64,000 nucleotides of DNA from Mesorhabditis belari. Lineage: Eukaryota > Nematoda > Chromadorea > Rhabditida > Rhabditidae. The notes below the pieces were generated by a model. It saw only the letters and a program-made list of their open reading frames with translations. It had not been told where the DNA came from and did no database searches. This document shows positions 53,756 to 64,000 of this stretch, one piece after another (the stretch's first letter is position 1; the number at the start of each line of letters is the position of its first letter). The translations under genes were made by a program, and so were the position numbers. The stretch is from NCBI GenBank assembly GCA_958450365.1, contig CAUEEP010000731.1, positions 3,224,501 to 3,288,500 on the forward strand, in the 5' to 3' direction.

Positions 53756-53919
53756 TCTGAAAAAAAGAGCTATTTGTATCAATTGAACATTGAATAGATG
53801 AAAAATTCAGAAAGACTAATAAATAATGAAAGATATATGCGTTTAAAAATACATTCAAAAGAATTTTCAATCGGGAAAAGAGTGAATAACTAACTGAACT
53901 AACTGAAAAAGCAGTTTAC

Positions 53920-54155
53920 TAACTGGTTTTTCATTTAGTTCAGTTAGTTCAGTTAGTTCAGTTAGTTCAGTTAGTTCAGTTAGTTCAGTTAGTTTATTTA
54001 GTTCAGTTAGTTCATTTAGTTCAGTTAGTTCAGTTAGTTCAGTTAGTTCAGTTAGTTCAGTTAGTTCATTTAGTTCATTTAGTTCATTTAGTTCATTTAG
54101 TTCATTTAGTTCAGTTAGTTCAGTTAGTTAACTAACTTCAGTTTACTAACTGAAA
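53920..54155 (+). repeat. 9-bp minisatellite (AGTTCAGTT)
   Basis: About 22 copies of TTAGTTCAG/TTAGTTCAT with flanking inverse AACTAACTGAACT units, making a weak palindrome. Confidence 0.95.
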
Positions 54156-54499
54156 AACCTCGAAATTTCGTGTCTTTTGTAGGAAAATCGTTCAAAATCG
54201 ACTTTTATTTTAAAAATTATCGAAAATTATCGAAATTTTTTGAAACTAAACTCTTGTTTAATTCGAAAAAAGTTGCAAAGAAAAGATTTTCGCATTTTTG
54301 ATTTGAAATTCGGTTCGAAATTCGAAATTTGAAATTCTCTTAAATCTTCAAAAGATTTTGATCAAAATAAAGCTAACTTTTGACTGAACAAATTCGATTT
54401 AGTCAACAAAATCGTTAACTTTTCAACTTTCTTTTTTTTTTTCTATTTTCTATTTTCTATCGCTTAAAATCCTGACAAAATTCTAGAAGAGAGAGCACA

Positions 54500-54720
54500 G
54501 AAAGAGAGCAATTATTTACCTGCAGAAAAGAAAAGCTAAAAGAAAAGCTAAAAGAAAAGCTAAAAGAAAAAAAAGGGAAAGCAAATTTTTTGGCCAGCTT
54601 TTTATGTTTGATTTTGAGTCAAGAGAGAAAAGGAAAGTGGGGAGGAGTGGAGGAAGAGGGGTGCTTGGAAGAGGTGAGAGAAGGCGGCAAATCCAATGGA
54701 CTCACCTTTTGATTAGTTCA
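54500..54720 (-). other. Upstream region of the DOMON/b561 gene
   Basis: Contains a donor-like AAAAG|GTGAGTCC (minus, 54711) that could end a non-coding first exon, and AGAAAAGCTAA repeats (54528-54565). Uncertain. Confidence 0.3.
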
Positions 54721-54784
54721 GGATTTTAAGAGTTTAAATATTTAACGAAAAAAAAAGGAAAAATTGAGTAACCCAGAAGCAGTC

Positions 54785-55065
54785 TTGGAAACGGTTGTTT
54801 TTCGCTTGGCATTGGCTTGGTACTCGCTTGGCATTGGCTTGGTACTCGCTTGGCATTGGCTTGGTACTCGCTTGGCATTTGTTTGGCATTTGTTTGGCAT
54901 TCGTTTGGCACTCGTTTGGCACTCGCTTGGAATTCCCTTGGAATTCGCTTGGCACTCGCTTGGAATACGCTTGGCATTCGTTTGGCACTCGTTTGGCATG
55001 GTTTGGCATTCCCTTGGAATTCCCTTGGCACTCGCTTGGCATTCTCTTGGCATTCATTTGATGTG
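54785..55065 (+). repeat. 11-bp minisatellite (CACTCGCTTGG)
   Basis: About 25 copies of TTGGCATTCG, TTGGCACTCG and TTGGTACTCG variants; open in all six frames. Confidence 0.96.
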
Positions 55066-55599
55066 ATTCCTTTTGGCGCATTGGATTCTCCAGAATCTTG
55101 GTGATTTATTGTTTAAGATGGTGAAATTTTCGTGCCAGATCAGAGCCAAGCGATCTTTCCAAAAAAAAAAGCTGCTTGCGTAATGGGTGATCGCCAGATC
55201 TCATTAAGGATTTAATCAAAAAGTTTAGATCTCGTAAACACAAATGATCTAACGCACAAATAAGGATCTTTTCAGTGCGCCAGAAGGAGTGCATTTGTGT
55301 AAAAAAATTTAAAAAAAAATGATTTAAATAGTAGAAAAACGAAAATGAGATTCTCTGAAAGACTGGAATGAAAAGATTTGAGGTAAAAATTGAGCGAACT
55401 AGTAGAATTTGCGGGGGAATACAATGGACTCTAAGCTTTCGTAAAAACGGAAAAGAAAGGGGAAAGCAAACGAACAAACAATTCAAACTTTTCTCTTTTT
55501 CTTTTTCATAGAGACAGGTAAATATTCGTCAAAAGCTCACCATTTTGCCTTGTGAAATTGCAATTTTTTTTTTTGATTAGAAATGAGTCAGTTTTCTTT
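55066..55599. other. Spacer with one copy of the dispersed motif
   Basis: GTAAACACAAATGATCTAAC (55225) and GTGCGCCAGAAGGAGTGCAT (55276) belong to the dispersed GTGCACT family. No gene recognised. Confidence 0.45.
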
Positions 55600-56232
55600 G
55601 ATTATATGTACTTTGTGCACTCTAGTAAACGCATCCCTTCTAGTGCACTGGTAAAAAATGAGTTCACCGACGTGTACTTTGTGCTCCCTAGTAAACGCGT
55701 CCCTTCTGGTGCACTGGTATGAAATGAGTTCACCAAAGTGTACTTTGTGCTCTCTAGTAAACGCGTCCCTTCTAGTGCACTGGTACAAAATGAGCTCAAG
55801 AAAAGTGTACTTTGTGCTCTCTAGTAAACGCTTGACTTCTAGTGCATTGGCAAAATATGAGTTCACCAAAGTGTACTTTGTGCTCTCTAGTAAATGCGTC
55901 CCTTCTAGTGCACTGGTATGAAATGAGTTCACCAAAGTGTACTTTGTGCTCTCTAGTAAACGCGTCCCTTCTAGTGCACTGGTATGAAATTAGTTCACCA
56001 AAGTGTACTTTGTGCTCTCTAGTAAACGCATCCCTTCTAGTGTACTCGTACAAAATGAGTTCAAGAAAAGTGTACTTTGTGCTCTCTAGTAAACGCTTGT
56101 CCTCTAGTGCACTCGAGTTCAGCAACGTGTACTTTATGCTCTCTAGTAAACGCACCCCTTCTAGTGTACTCGTACGAGTTCACCAACGTGTACTTTGTGC
56201 TCAAACGCATCCTTTCTGGCGCACTAGATACA
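55600..56232 (+). repeat. 62-65-bp tandem repeat of the dispersed motif
   Basis: Nine to ten copies of a unit with GTGTACTTTGTGCTCTCTAG, TAAACGCGTCCCTTCTAGTG and CACTGGTATGAAATGAGTTC. Single copies or pieces occur in at least eight other places in the window. Confidence 0.96.
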
Positions 56233-56620
56233 AGAAATCGTTTTCGAAACAGGAAAAATAAAGAAAATTTCTTAAAAATCGTGAAAAAGCGAACAGAAAA
56301 CTGTCAAATGAGCGTAATCAAAGAAATTTCAATTTCAACTCGAATTACTATATACTTTTTCCCACAAAATACTTTTTCAAACACATTGTCCACTAATCGA
56401 TTCCCCTAAAACGAGTCTCTTTCCTTTTTCTACCGTAATCTGTCTCTAGGAAAGAGTACAGTAATCCTCAAGACCGTTCCCTAAAACGAGTTCCCTTTCA
56501 TTTTCTACCGTAATCTGGCTTTATTTTTTTTTTTCATTGAATTTCATTTGTATCTTTGTGAATTAAAGACAAAAAAAGGGATCGATTGAAATAAAAATTG
56601 AGACCGATTTTAATTGAAAA
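56233..56620. other. AT-rich spacer
   Basis: Two copies of TTTTCTACCGTAATCTG (about 56427, 56503). No gene recognised. Confidence 0.4.
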
Positions 56621-56639
56621 AGAAAGAAAGTGGACACGT

Positions 56640-56900
56640 TTTAGGAAATGGAGTTTTGAAGGACGGCTTTGAAGGGCATCCGAAATTCGATTTGTCTCGG
56701 GAATTTGAGAAAGTTCTGGTAAACGCACGATCTTTGGCACACCAAATTTGTGAAGAAACGGACGATCTTTGGTACACCAAATTTGTGAAGAACATTGTGA
56801 AGAAACACACGATCTTTGGCACACCAAATTTGTGAAGAACGGCTTCGAAGGCCATCCGAAATTCGATTTGTCTAGGGAATTTGAGAATTTTGAAACCGAT
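56640..56900 (+). repeat. Duplicated CACGATCTTTGGCACACCAA segments
   Basis: Three copies of ATCTTTGGCACACCAAATTT and two copies of CATCCGAAATTCGATTTGTC with GGGAATTTGAGA. A related CACGATCTTTGGCGCACCAA recurs near 62552. Confidence 0.88.
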
Positions 56901-57202
56901 AAGGTAAAGTAAGGATAAAAAGTTGTGTCGATCAAACGCGTTTTTGGCGGTGGGATGGCGCTGAATTGAAAGAGGGGATTAGGGGATTGCCTCTTTCATT
57001 CTATGCATAAATGGAATGTTTGAAATAAAACCGGGGGAAATGTCGATGTCGTTTATGGGAAATGATATGTATGATGGATGAATAAATCGGAGAAATTTGT
57101 TTTATTATTTGTAGAAGAGAGTTGTCGAGATTGAGCAGCCGTAATGGCCAGCTATAGTAAGCGATTTGAGTCTCCTAAAAGTTGTCTGCCTTTTACCGTA
57201 AT
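56901..57202. other. Gene-free spacer
   Basis: Nothing recognised. Confidence 0.4.
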
Positions 57203-57440
57203 CTACGGGATTTTCTCTAATAGTAGTGCGCCGGAAGCGTCGCCTAAATTGCTTGAAATCTCGAGAAGAGATTGAGAACCTGTCGATCTAGGAAAATGCA
57301 CGTGTTGATAAGATCTTGTGAGGGATTTGAGTGTCGAGTTTCTGTGAAAACTTCTCTAAAAGTCTAAAAGTTTTCAGCGTCGAGCAAAAGAAAGTCAAGA
57401 GTTTTTCGCAGGTGGATCCGAAGCTGCGGTCGAAAATGCT
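57203..57440. mobile_element. TACCGTATTTTCTCTAATA-family MITE, degenerate
   Basis: Begins CTACGGGATTTTCTCTAATA then GTAGTGCGCC, with GCGTCGCCTAAATTGCTTGA; followed by AGTTTTTCGCAGGTGGATCC, the same flank as at 51990-52020. The right end is missing. Confidence 0.75.
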
Positions 57441-57714
57441 GGAGTGAGATCAAGAACTCGCGCACTTCCCACTTCCCACAAGAAGAGGAAACTCTCCACA
57501 CAAATCAATTTTGGTTCAGTCCACAAAAAACTTACATAAACTTTGAATCTATCTCTAAATCGCTTTTTGACTAGAGATCAAATCGTTTTCCGGGATTCAA
57601 CAATTTAAAATCGTTCAATTTTTCTTAAACAAAAACTGTGCCGAATATTCGAAACGAAATTCAAATTTGAGATCTAAACATTTGCAATGATCGAATGATC
57701 GGATTGAAATGAAA

Positions 57715-58078
57715 TCATCGATCTCTTTCTAAAGCGATCTCTCTCTAAAACGATCTCTTTCTAAAACGATCTCTTTCTAAAGTGATCTCTTTCTAAAGCG
57801 ACTTCTCCCCAAAATGATCTCTTCCCAAAACGATCTCTTCCCAAAACAATCTCTCCCCAAAACGATCTCTTTCTAAAGCGACCTCCCCCCAAAACGATCT
57901 CTCCCCAAAACGATCTCTTTCTAAAGTGATCTCTTTCTAAAACGATCTCTTTCTAAAGCGACCTCTCCCCAAAAAGATCTCTCCCCAAAACGATCTCTCC
58001 CCAAAACGATCTCTTTCTAAAGCGACCTCTCCCCAAAACAATCTCTTCCCAAAACGATCTCTCCCCAAAACGATCTGT
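57715..58078 (+). repeat. 16-17-bp minisatellite (CGATCTCTTTCTAAAG)
   Basis: About 22 copies of CGATCTCTTTCTAAAG and CGATCTCTCCCCAAAA. Confidence 0.96.
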
Positions 58079-58840
58079 TCCTTCTTTTCCTAAATCGATC
58101 ATTGCAATCTTAAATCTTCAATTAAAACGGAAAATCTATCAAAAAGAAACTAAAAAGAATTGAAAAATTTCTCTGAATTAATAGAAAATAAAAGCATTAA
58201 ACTAAAGTGTTCAAGAAGCACTGAAAAAAGGAAATTTTTCTTTAATTTCACGTTTTCTGTAGTTGATTTAACCAAAAGAACTCGAGGGAATTCGAGAAAT
58301 TTTTTTGGAAAATCTTTGGAAAATCTTTTGAGAATCTTTTGAAAATCTTTTGAGAATTCTTTTGAGAATTCTTTTGCATAAGAGACAATTGAATGCAATG
58401 AAAATTTGAAGAAATTACGTGAATTTTATGTTTTTTTTTTGATTTATTTGTGCCGGTTTACTTGGAAAGATACAAAAAAATGAAAAAAATGAATTAAAAA
58501 AAGCCGCCAAAAAGTACCAGGCTATTAAGTAGATCGAATTGTGAAATGAGAGCTTTCTAGACGAAGCTTTGTCACTTTATTTTGGTCACCATTCAGGCAA
58601 GAAAATGAATTACAAGAGTTAAATGACGTTTCCAATTGTCGGCAAGTAAAGCGCGTTCCCTGGCAAGAGTAAAAGGCTTTTCTAAAGAGGAAATAATTTC
58701 GAAAATTACCATAATCTCTCATTTTATTAAAAAAAAAATACTTTAAATCTCTTGAAATCATTCGAAATTTATCGAAATTGATAAATTGAATAGAATCGAT
58801 TAAAGTTGAATAGAAAATAAAAGATTTAATTGCTAAAGTA
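58079..58840. other. AT-rich spacer
   Basis: Short ATCTTTTGAGA repeats at 58310-58375. No gene recognised. Confidence 0.4.
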
Positions 58841-58844
58841 GAAA

Positions 58845-59095
58845 TAAGTTAAAGTAGAAGAGTTAAAGTTGAAGAGTTAAAATAGAAGAGTTAAAGTTGA
58901 AGAGTTAAAATAGAAGAGTTAAAGTTGAAGAGTTAAAATAGAAGAGTTAAAGTTGAAGAGTTAAAATAGAAGAGTTAAAGTTGAAGAGTTAAAGTTGTTA
59001 GTTGTTAACGATAACGACAATCTAATAATAACGATAATCTAATAATAATGATAATCTAATAATAATAAACAATAATAATAATAATAATAATAACC
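58845..59095 (+). repeat. GAGTTAAAGTTGAA repeats and AATAAT microsatellite
   Basis: AGAGTTAAAGTTGA/AGAGTTAAAATAGA units (58845-58995) then ATAATAATAACGATAATCTA (59010-59090). Confidence 0.94.
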
Positions 59096-59840
59096 TAAAT
59101 CTCGATTTTCTTTTGCGAAATCTTACATAACCTTTCATGTAACTAGTGTTTGTTATTACAAAGACTAGTTACATGAAAACATTGACAAGGAATGTATATT
59201 GGCATTCCCCGACAAATATTTTGCATCTTTTTCGTGAAAGAAATTTGATCGTCAACCCAAAGATGGAAAAGAAAAACAAATAAAAGAAAAAGTGGGGGGA
59301 AATAGATATCTTTTTGGAATGGATTTGTTCAAATTGGAAGCTGATTATAGGAGAATTTTCGATGATCTATACGAATTGGAGATTTGATTTGGATTGATTT
59401 GGAAAGGGTAAAGTACTCGTGCAATCGACAAACGTATAAGTGTCGTTTACAAGAAATTCCTCAAATTCTCTTTTACTAGACGAATAGATTTCAAAAGAAG
59501 CGAATTAACGGATGAAAATTGACAATGTTTAGCTGTAAATAGGTTTTCGAAAAGGAAATCCTAGTTTTCTTTTGTTTTCTTTTGATTCAATTTGTCTTTA
59601 AAACATTTAATAGGGTAAAATTCACGGTGAAACTCTGCATTCTACCCTTATTTTATTAAGAGTTTAAAATATCAAAGAAAAATTACAAAAAAGGAACAAT
59701 AAACTTCAAAACTAGAGACTAGAGAAACTAGAAAAAAAAGGAAATAGAAAGTTTATTTTTTTAAAAAAAAGCTATTAAAAGATGAAAAAAGAAATTTTCG
59801 GTTGCTATGGGTTAAAAAAGAAAAAATTCTGAATTGAAAT
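59096..59840. other. AT-rich spacer
   Basis: A short hairpin of AGTTACATG / CATGTAACTAG at 59136-59175. No gene recognised. Confidence 0.4.
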
Positions 59841-60010
59841 AGTAAATGACAATGAAATAGAAATAATAAATGAAATAGTAAATAAAATAGAAAACGAAAT
59901 AGAAAATGAAATAGAAAACTAAATAGAAAATGAAATAGAAAACTAAATAGTAAATGAAATAGTAAACGAAATAGTAAATGAAATAGAAAATGAAATAGAA
60001 AATGGAACTT
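59841..60010 (+). repeat. AAATAGAAAATG 12-bp repeat
   Basis: About 13 copies with GTAAAT and AACT variants. Confidence 0.93.
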
Positions 60011-60312
60011 AAAACTCGAAAAATTTCTATTACAACAACAGATTTTCTATTACTAACAATAAATCACAATTCCATTCTAGTTCATTTAAAAAGAATGTTC
60101 TGTTGCTATGGGTTAAAAGAAGGAAAGTTTCTAATTTTCTAAACAAATCCTTTTTGTTGTAATTACTTTGATTAACCGAATGGAAAATAAAAAAACAAAA
60201 CATTGTAATCCTTATTCTATCAAGTGCATTTTATGCTTTCAACTCTTTAAATGCAAAGATTTCATGGGAAATTGATTGCTTGATAAACATACATTAGAAA
60301 GAGAGTTAATAA

Positions 60313-60722
60313 GGGGGTCGGACAAATGCGACCTTTTTTTGCGCACCTGGACATTTGCGCACCTTTTTTTTTTGCTGGAAAAGGCCTTAGGAAAAGTCGT
60401 AGAGCTTCGAAAATGTTTTCATAGAAGGGAATCGTATGCGTAGATTCCGAATTTCGACAAATCAGACCTCGCTGACACGTCAAATTTGGGCTAAAAGGCA
60501 AAAGCTGCGGAAAAGCGTTAAGTGGCGTAGTTTTTGCCTTTTAGCCCAAATTTGACGTGTCAGCGAGGTCTGATTTGTCAAAATTCGGAATCTACGCATA
60601 CGATTCCCTTCTATGAAAACGTTTTTGAAGCTCTACGACTTTTCCTAAGGCCTTTTCCAGCAAAAAAAAAAGGTGCGCAAATGTCCAGGTGCGCAAAAAA
60701 AGGCCGCATTTGTCCCACCCCC
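60313..60722. mobile_element. Foldback MITE with 8-bp target duplication (hAT-like)
   Basis: A 410-bp near-palindrome. Ends are GGGGGTCGGACAAATGCG and inverse CGCATTTGTCCCACCCCC. Both sides carry the duplicated GTTAATAA (60305-60312 and 60723-60730). Arms of about 190 bp include GCGCACCTGGACATTTGCGC and CAGACCTCGCTGACACGTCA. An 8-bp duplication fits the hAT superfamily. Confidence 0.9.
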
Positions 60723-60814
60723 GTTAATAAAGTTTTAAATAAAGTCTTTAACAAAGCATCAAAATACTCAATACGGTAGGTAAAAAAAGAGACATGTTTT
60801 TAGGAAATGAATTG

Positions 60815-60972
60815 AAGTACTGAAGTGCTGAAGTGCTGGAGTGCTGAAGTGCTGAAGTGCTGAAGTGCTGAAGTGCTGAAGTGCTGAAGTGCTGAACTAC
60901 TAAAGTACTAAAGTACAGAAGTACTAAAGTACAGAAGTACTAAAGTACTGAAGTACTCAAGTACTCAATAAA
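60815..60972 (+). repeat. GAAGTGCT / AAGTACT 8-bp repeat
   Basis: CTGAAGTG array shifting into AAGTACTA and AAGTACTC variants. Confidence 0.95.
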
Positions 60973-61484
60973 TACTGAAGCTTAAGCTTAAGGATTTCAA
61001 ACGTTTATTGTTTACTTTGTGTACTTGTGTGCTCTCTTTTGCAAACGCATCCTTTCTCGTATACTTTATCTTTATCACTTATCTTTTTTCGTTAAACTTT
61101 TCCAAAAAATGCTAGAAAAGAGCTATTGTTACTTTTGGCTTTAGTTTCAACAAGAAAAAAAAAAAGCAACAGCATCTCGTAAATCGATGTAAGATAACAA
61201 AATGTAAAGAAAAATGAAAACCCTTTAGCTTAAGCACTTTCACAAATCAAAGTTCTCATCTTGTTTTTGCGATAGTTGGACCAAATTTCACGAGACAAAA
61301 ATTTAAACGAAAAAAGTGATGTCTCTAGGGAATTTTGCACGTATAAATGCTTTCAAAATTTCAATCTTTTTTTTTTTTTTCTTTTTTTACGAAGAGTTCA
61401 CTCATATAATTGAGATCATAAATTGAGATTTAAAGTTGATCAGATAAATCATACTATAAACAAGTCATAAACTACGCACAGAAT
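60973..61484. other. AT-rich spacer
   Basis: One copy of the dispersed motif (GTGTACTTGTGTGCTCTCTT then GCAAACGCATCCTTTCTCGT, 61016-61060). No gene recognised. Confidence 0.4.
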
Positions 61485-62115
61485 ACAGCGTTGACCAGCT
61501 TCTGCAGATTAGCCTGTCAAATCCGACGCTCGTTTTCTCGGTGTTCTTACAGGTGAGTACCACAAACAAAGTATACTTTTCTATAGCCAAATTTGATGAG
61601 AATTCTTTTAAAATCAACCATTAGTCGATCCGAGGTTTCTACCTCGAGATATGAGTCGTTAAAGTTGACCAGCTTCTGCGGGATAGCCGGTCAACTCCGA
61701 CGCTCGTTTTCTCGGTGTTCTTACAGGTGAGTACCACAAACAAAGTATGCTTTTCTATCGCCAAACTTGATGAGGATTCTAATGAAACTTATAGAAAGTC
61801 GATCCGAGGCCTAGAAGTCGAGATCTGAGTCGTTAAAGTTGACCAGCTTCTGCAGATTAGCCTGTCAAATCCGACGCTCGTTTTCTCGGTGTTCTTACAG
61901 GTGAGTACCACAAACAAAGTATACTTTTCTATCGCCAAACTTGATGAGGATTCTTTTAAAACCAACCATTAGTCGATCCGAGGTTTCTACCTCGAGATAT
62001 GAGTCGTTAAAGTTGACCGGCTTCTGTATGTTGGCGGTCAGCTTCGACGCTCGTTTTCTCGGTGTTCTTACAGGTGAGTACCACAAACAAAGTATACTTT
62101 TCTATAGCCAAACTT
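61485..62115 (+). repeat. 174-bp tandem repeat containing abutting splice-like sites
   Basis: Nearly four copies with period 174, 174 and 173 bp. Each has GTTGACCAGCTTCTGCAGAT, CGACGCTCGTTTTCTCGGTG and TTCTTACAG|GTGAGTACC, where a full acceptor is immediately followed by a full donor (junctions at 61552/61553, 61726/61727, 61900/61901, 62073/62074). Interiors diverge more than the splice-like core. Confidence 0.93.
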
Positions 62116-63091
62116 GATGATTAAAAACTGTAGATTATAAAGAAAAGGAAAAAGAAAAAGAAAGAAACTCTAGATTTCTGGGGGGGGGGGAAATTTTAAA
62201 AATTACGCAAAAACGAAATATTTTAACGCGTCATAGTAGGCTTTCAAGAAGATTCTGAAAAGAAAAAAATGAAAATTTTAAGGCCAAAACGAGGCCATTC
62301 TTTTTTCCCAATATTTGAGCAACTGTTGAAGAATTATTGTGAAAAAAAAAATTCCGACAAAAAATAGACTGACCTACTTATTTTATTTGCTCATTTTTAA
62401 ACTCAATAAGCATTGAGTGAGTCATTTTTTTTTCTTTTTCCTTTTTGAATAAATAGAGAATTGGGGAAAGAATTGAAAAGCGCTGAAAATTGTTCAATTT
62501 TGGCAAAAACTTCAAAGAAATTCGTGTACTTTGTGCTTGCTCTGATAAACGCACGATCTTTGGCGCACCAAATTCAGCTCGTACACTTTGTGTTTTCAAA
62601 GAAACGCATCCTTTCTGGCGCACTTATGGTTTTCTTTGAAAACATTCGGTATGAGGTACAAAGAGATCACTGTAGCCCGTTATCCAACATTCACGCGGTC
62701 TGCCGATTACTATGGGTCCTATTAGTAGCACAAAAATAACTTTGTGGTCCATACTTTGCTGAATTTACATGTCCAAGTAAGATAATAAGTTTTTTAAACT
62801 TAGCCAAATTTCAGCTTGACTCAAAAACTGAAGTTATATAGCAAGATCATAAGTAAAATTGAAAATCCTGCTTTGTCCCAAATTTGTGCATTTTGTAATA
62901 ACAGAAAAAAGATTCATTACCAAAAAGGTAAATAAAAGTAGCAATAACGAATTAGCAACACATACATAAAAGAACTGTTTGAAAAACCAACAACAGATAA
63001 AGTAAACAAAGACAAATTTAAAGAAACAAAGAAATCGTAATAATCTAAACTTTTCGGCGCAATACCCATTTGAAATTTTCGCGCGCCGCGC
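62116..63091. other. Spacer downstream of the SANT-domain gene
   Basis: AT-rich with a poly-G run (62181-62190) and copies of the dispersed motif (62525-62630: GTGTACTTTGTGCTTGCTCT, AAACGCATCCTTTCTGGCGC). No gene recognised. Confidence 0.45.
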
Positions 63092-64000
63092 TCAGTCCAG
63101 CACCACGACATCGTCATCGTCATCTCGTGACAGCTCAAATTGAAAAACTTTTAGTCATTTTAGATTTCTTATCGATTATTCAAGTTAAACCCCTTAAAAA
63201 TCCTTATTCAAGTAACTTGTGGATATCAAGTTTGAAAAAATTCCACTAACCTCATCATCAATGTTCATCTTCTTGGCTATGTTCTCCTCTTCAGTCTCAA
63301 TGGTGAACAGGTACTGAAAGACAAATATTAGCTTGGATACTGGAAATATAGTAGTAAAATAGTATCTATTTGAAAAATTAGTTTAATACTAGGATTTTTT
63401 CAAAATTTTAATAGTCATTTGTTTAAAAGACAGTGCGAAAGCCCAACTTTGCAAAGAAACCTATTCAAAACTGATTAGTTGCAAGTTTCATGTACTAGGA
63501 CTTAAAATCTATCTAGCTATTCTTCGCCATAAATCTAAACTTTCGAATCACTCACCTTCTGGATGGTCTCCTCATTCTCCTTGATGAACGCTTTCACTTG
63601 GTCGACATTTTTCGTCTGCAAGATATGCGCCACCGTGCTCAAGCCCTCGAGACCATAGCGAGCGATCACTAAAGTTGGAAATTAACAAGGATAAAAGTTG
63701 CTATAAATTCTAAATATTACGGCATTAAGTCATTCTAAACGCTGAGTTCCAAAAACTTACAATGGAATGCCATTTTCTTCTCATTTTCAGTCCATTTGTA
63801 ATCGAAGCGTTGCCTAAAGAAAAATGTAAAGAAAAATGATAGGATGATCAAAATTTCATTGAACAGTTGACAACTATATCATCTTGTTTGAATTTTACAA
63901 TTCTTTGCTGAGATCATGCTTAAAATGACCAAAACTTGGCAAACTTATTGATATTTCAAATTTTTCACTAACCAATCCAATCCAATAATTTACCTTCGAC
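63092..64000 (-). CDS. SANT/Myb-type domain protein, C-terminal part, cut by window edge
   Basis: Exons, 5' to 3' on the minus strand: 63994-64000 (partial), 63761-63813, 63556-63668, 63251-63313, 63092-63133; phases agree. The visible protein holds RFDYKWTENEKKMAFHLIAR then YGLEGLSTVAHIL and TKNVDQVKAFIKENEETIQK. That is a SANT-like three-helix pattern (W.E.EK....I..YG......A..L.TK...QV..F) closest in feel to the second SANT domain of CoREST-type corepressors. A charged segment (ETEEENIAKKMNIDDE) and an acidic tail, SRDDDDDVVVLD, end the protein. SANT domains bind histone tails or DNA in chromatin complexes. Most of the gene lies right of the window, so the exact family is open. Acceptor quality at 63133 is modest. 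Confidence 0.78.

Noticed and set aside
53071..53870. A 243-codon Cys-Pro-Ser-Val ORF and its sisters on both strands
   Set aside because: They read through a GACA/GACG tetranucleotide array in an intron of the DOMON/b561 gene and are not conserved proteins.
60262..60779. Two near-identical ORFs in opposite orientations
   Set aside because: They are the two arms of the foldback MITE at 60313-60722, not a duplicated gene.

Overview
This window is nuclear DNA of a rhabditid-type nematode, not a bacterium or virus. The genes have many short exons with GT..AG borders and some introns near 40-50 bp. Acceptor-like TTTTCAG sites sit directly before start codons, as expected for trans-splicing. The gene set includes a MyoD homologue very close to C. 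elegans HLH-1 and a nematode-type serpentine chemoreceptor. All gene models were assembled by hand from splice signals, reading phase and family motifs. There is no transcript evidence.

Layout. 1-1975: U2 snRNA gene interrupted twice by non-LTR retrotransposons, reading leftward; the second copy runs off the left edge. 2264-6020: decayed Tc3-like transposon with a U2 snRNA gene (minus strand) and a tRNA-derived SINE inside its borders. 6021-11724: gene-poor, minisatellite-rich, with an E-box cluster near 10.6-10.8 kb. 11725-20732: hlh-1 (plus), with introns inflated by repeats. 22354-22499: orphan terminal exon. 24645-27233: srh-like chemoreceptor (plus). 27204-28469: foldback element carrying a 1-kb minisatellite and overlapping the receptor's stop codon. 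29751-40137: cysteine-synthase-family gene (minus, 13 exons) with nested transposons in its introns. 43788-53755: DOMON/cytochrome b561 gene (minus, 14-15 exons) of the FRRS1 type. 53756-63091: gene-poor repeats. 63092-64000: 3' end of a SANT-domain gene (minus).

The genes do not form an operon or pathway. The common theme is repeat invasion. More than 40 tandem arrays with units of 5 to 174 bp, several foldback MITE families and tRNA-derived SINEs fill nearly every intron and spacer.

The most notable system is the U2-targeting retrotransposon. An intact-looking U2 gene 1.6 kb away supplies the reference needed to define the empty target site. The insertion falls inside the branch-point recognition sequence of U2, and a second element appears to have used the same site again with a 20-bp target duplication. 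It resembles the known Utopia lineage of U2-specific elements. Assignment to that lineage needs the reverse transcriptase, which lies outside the window.
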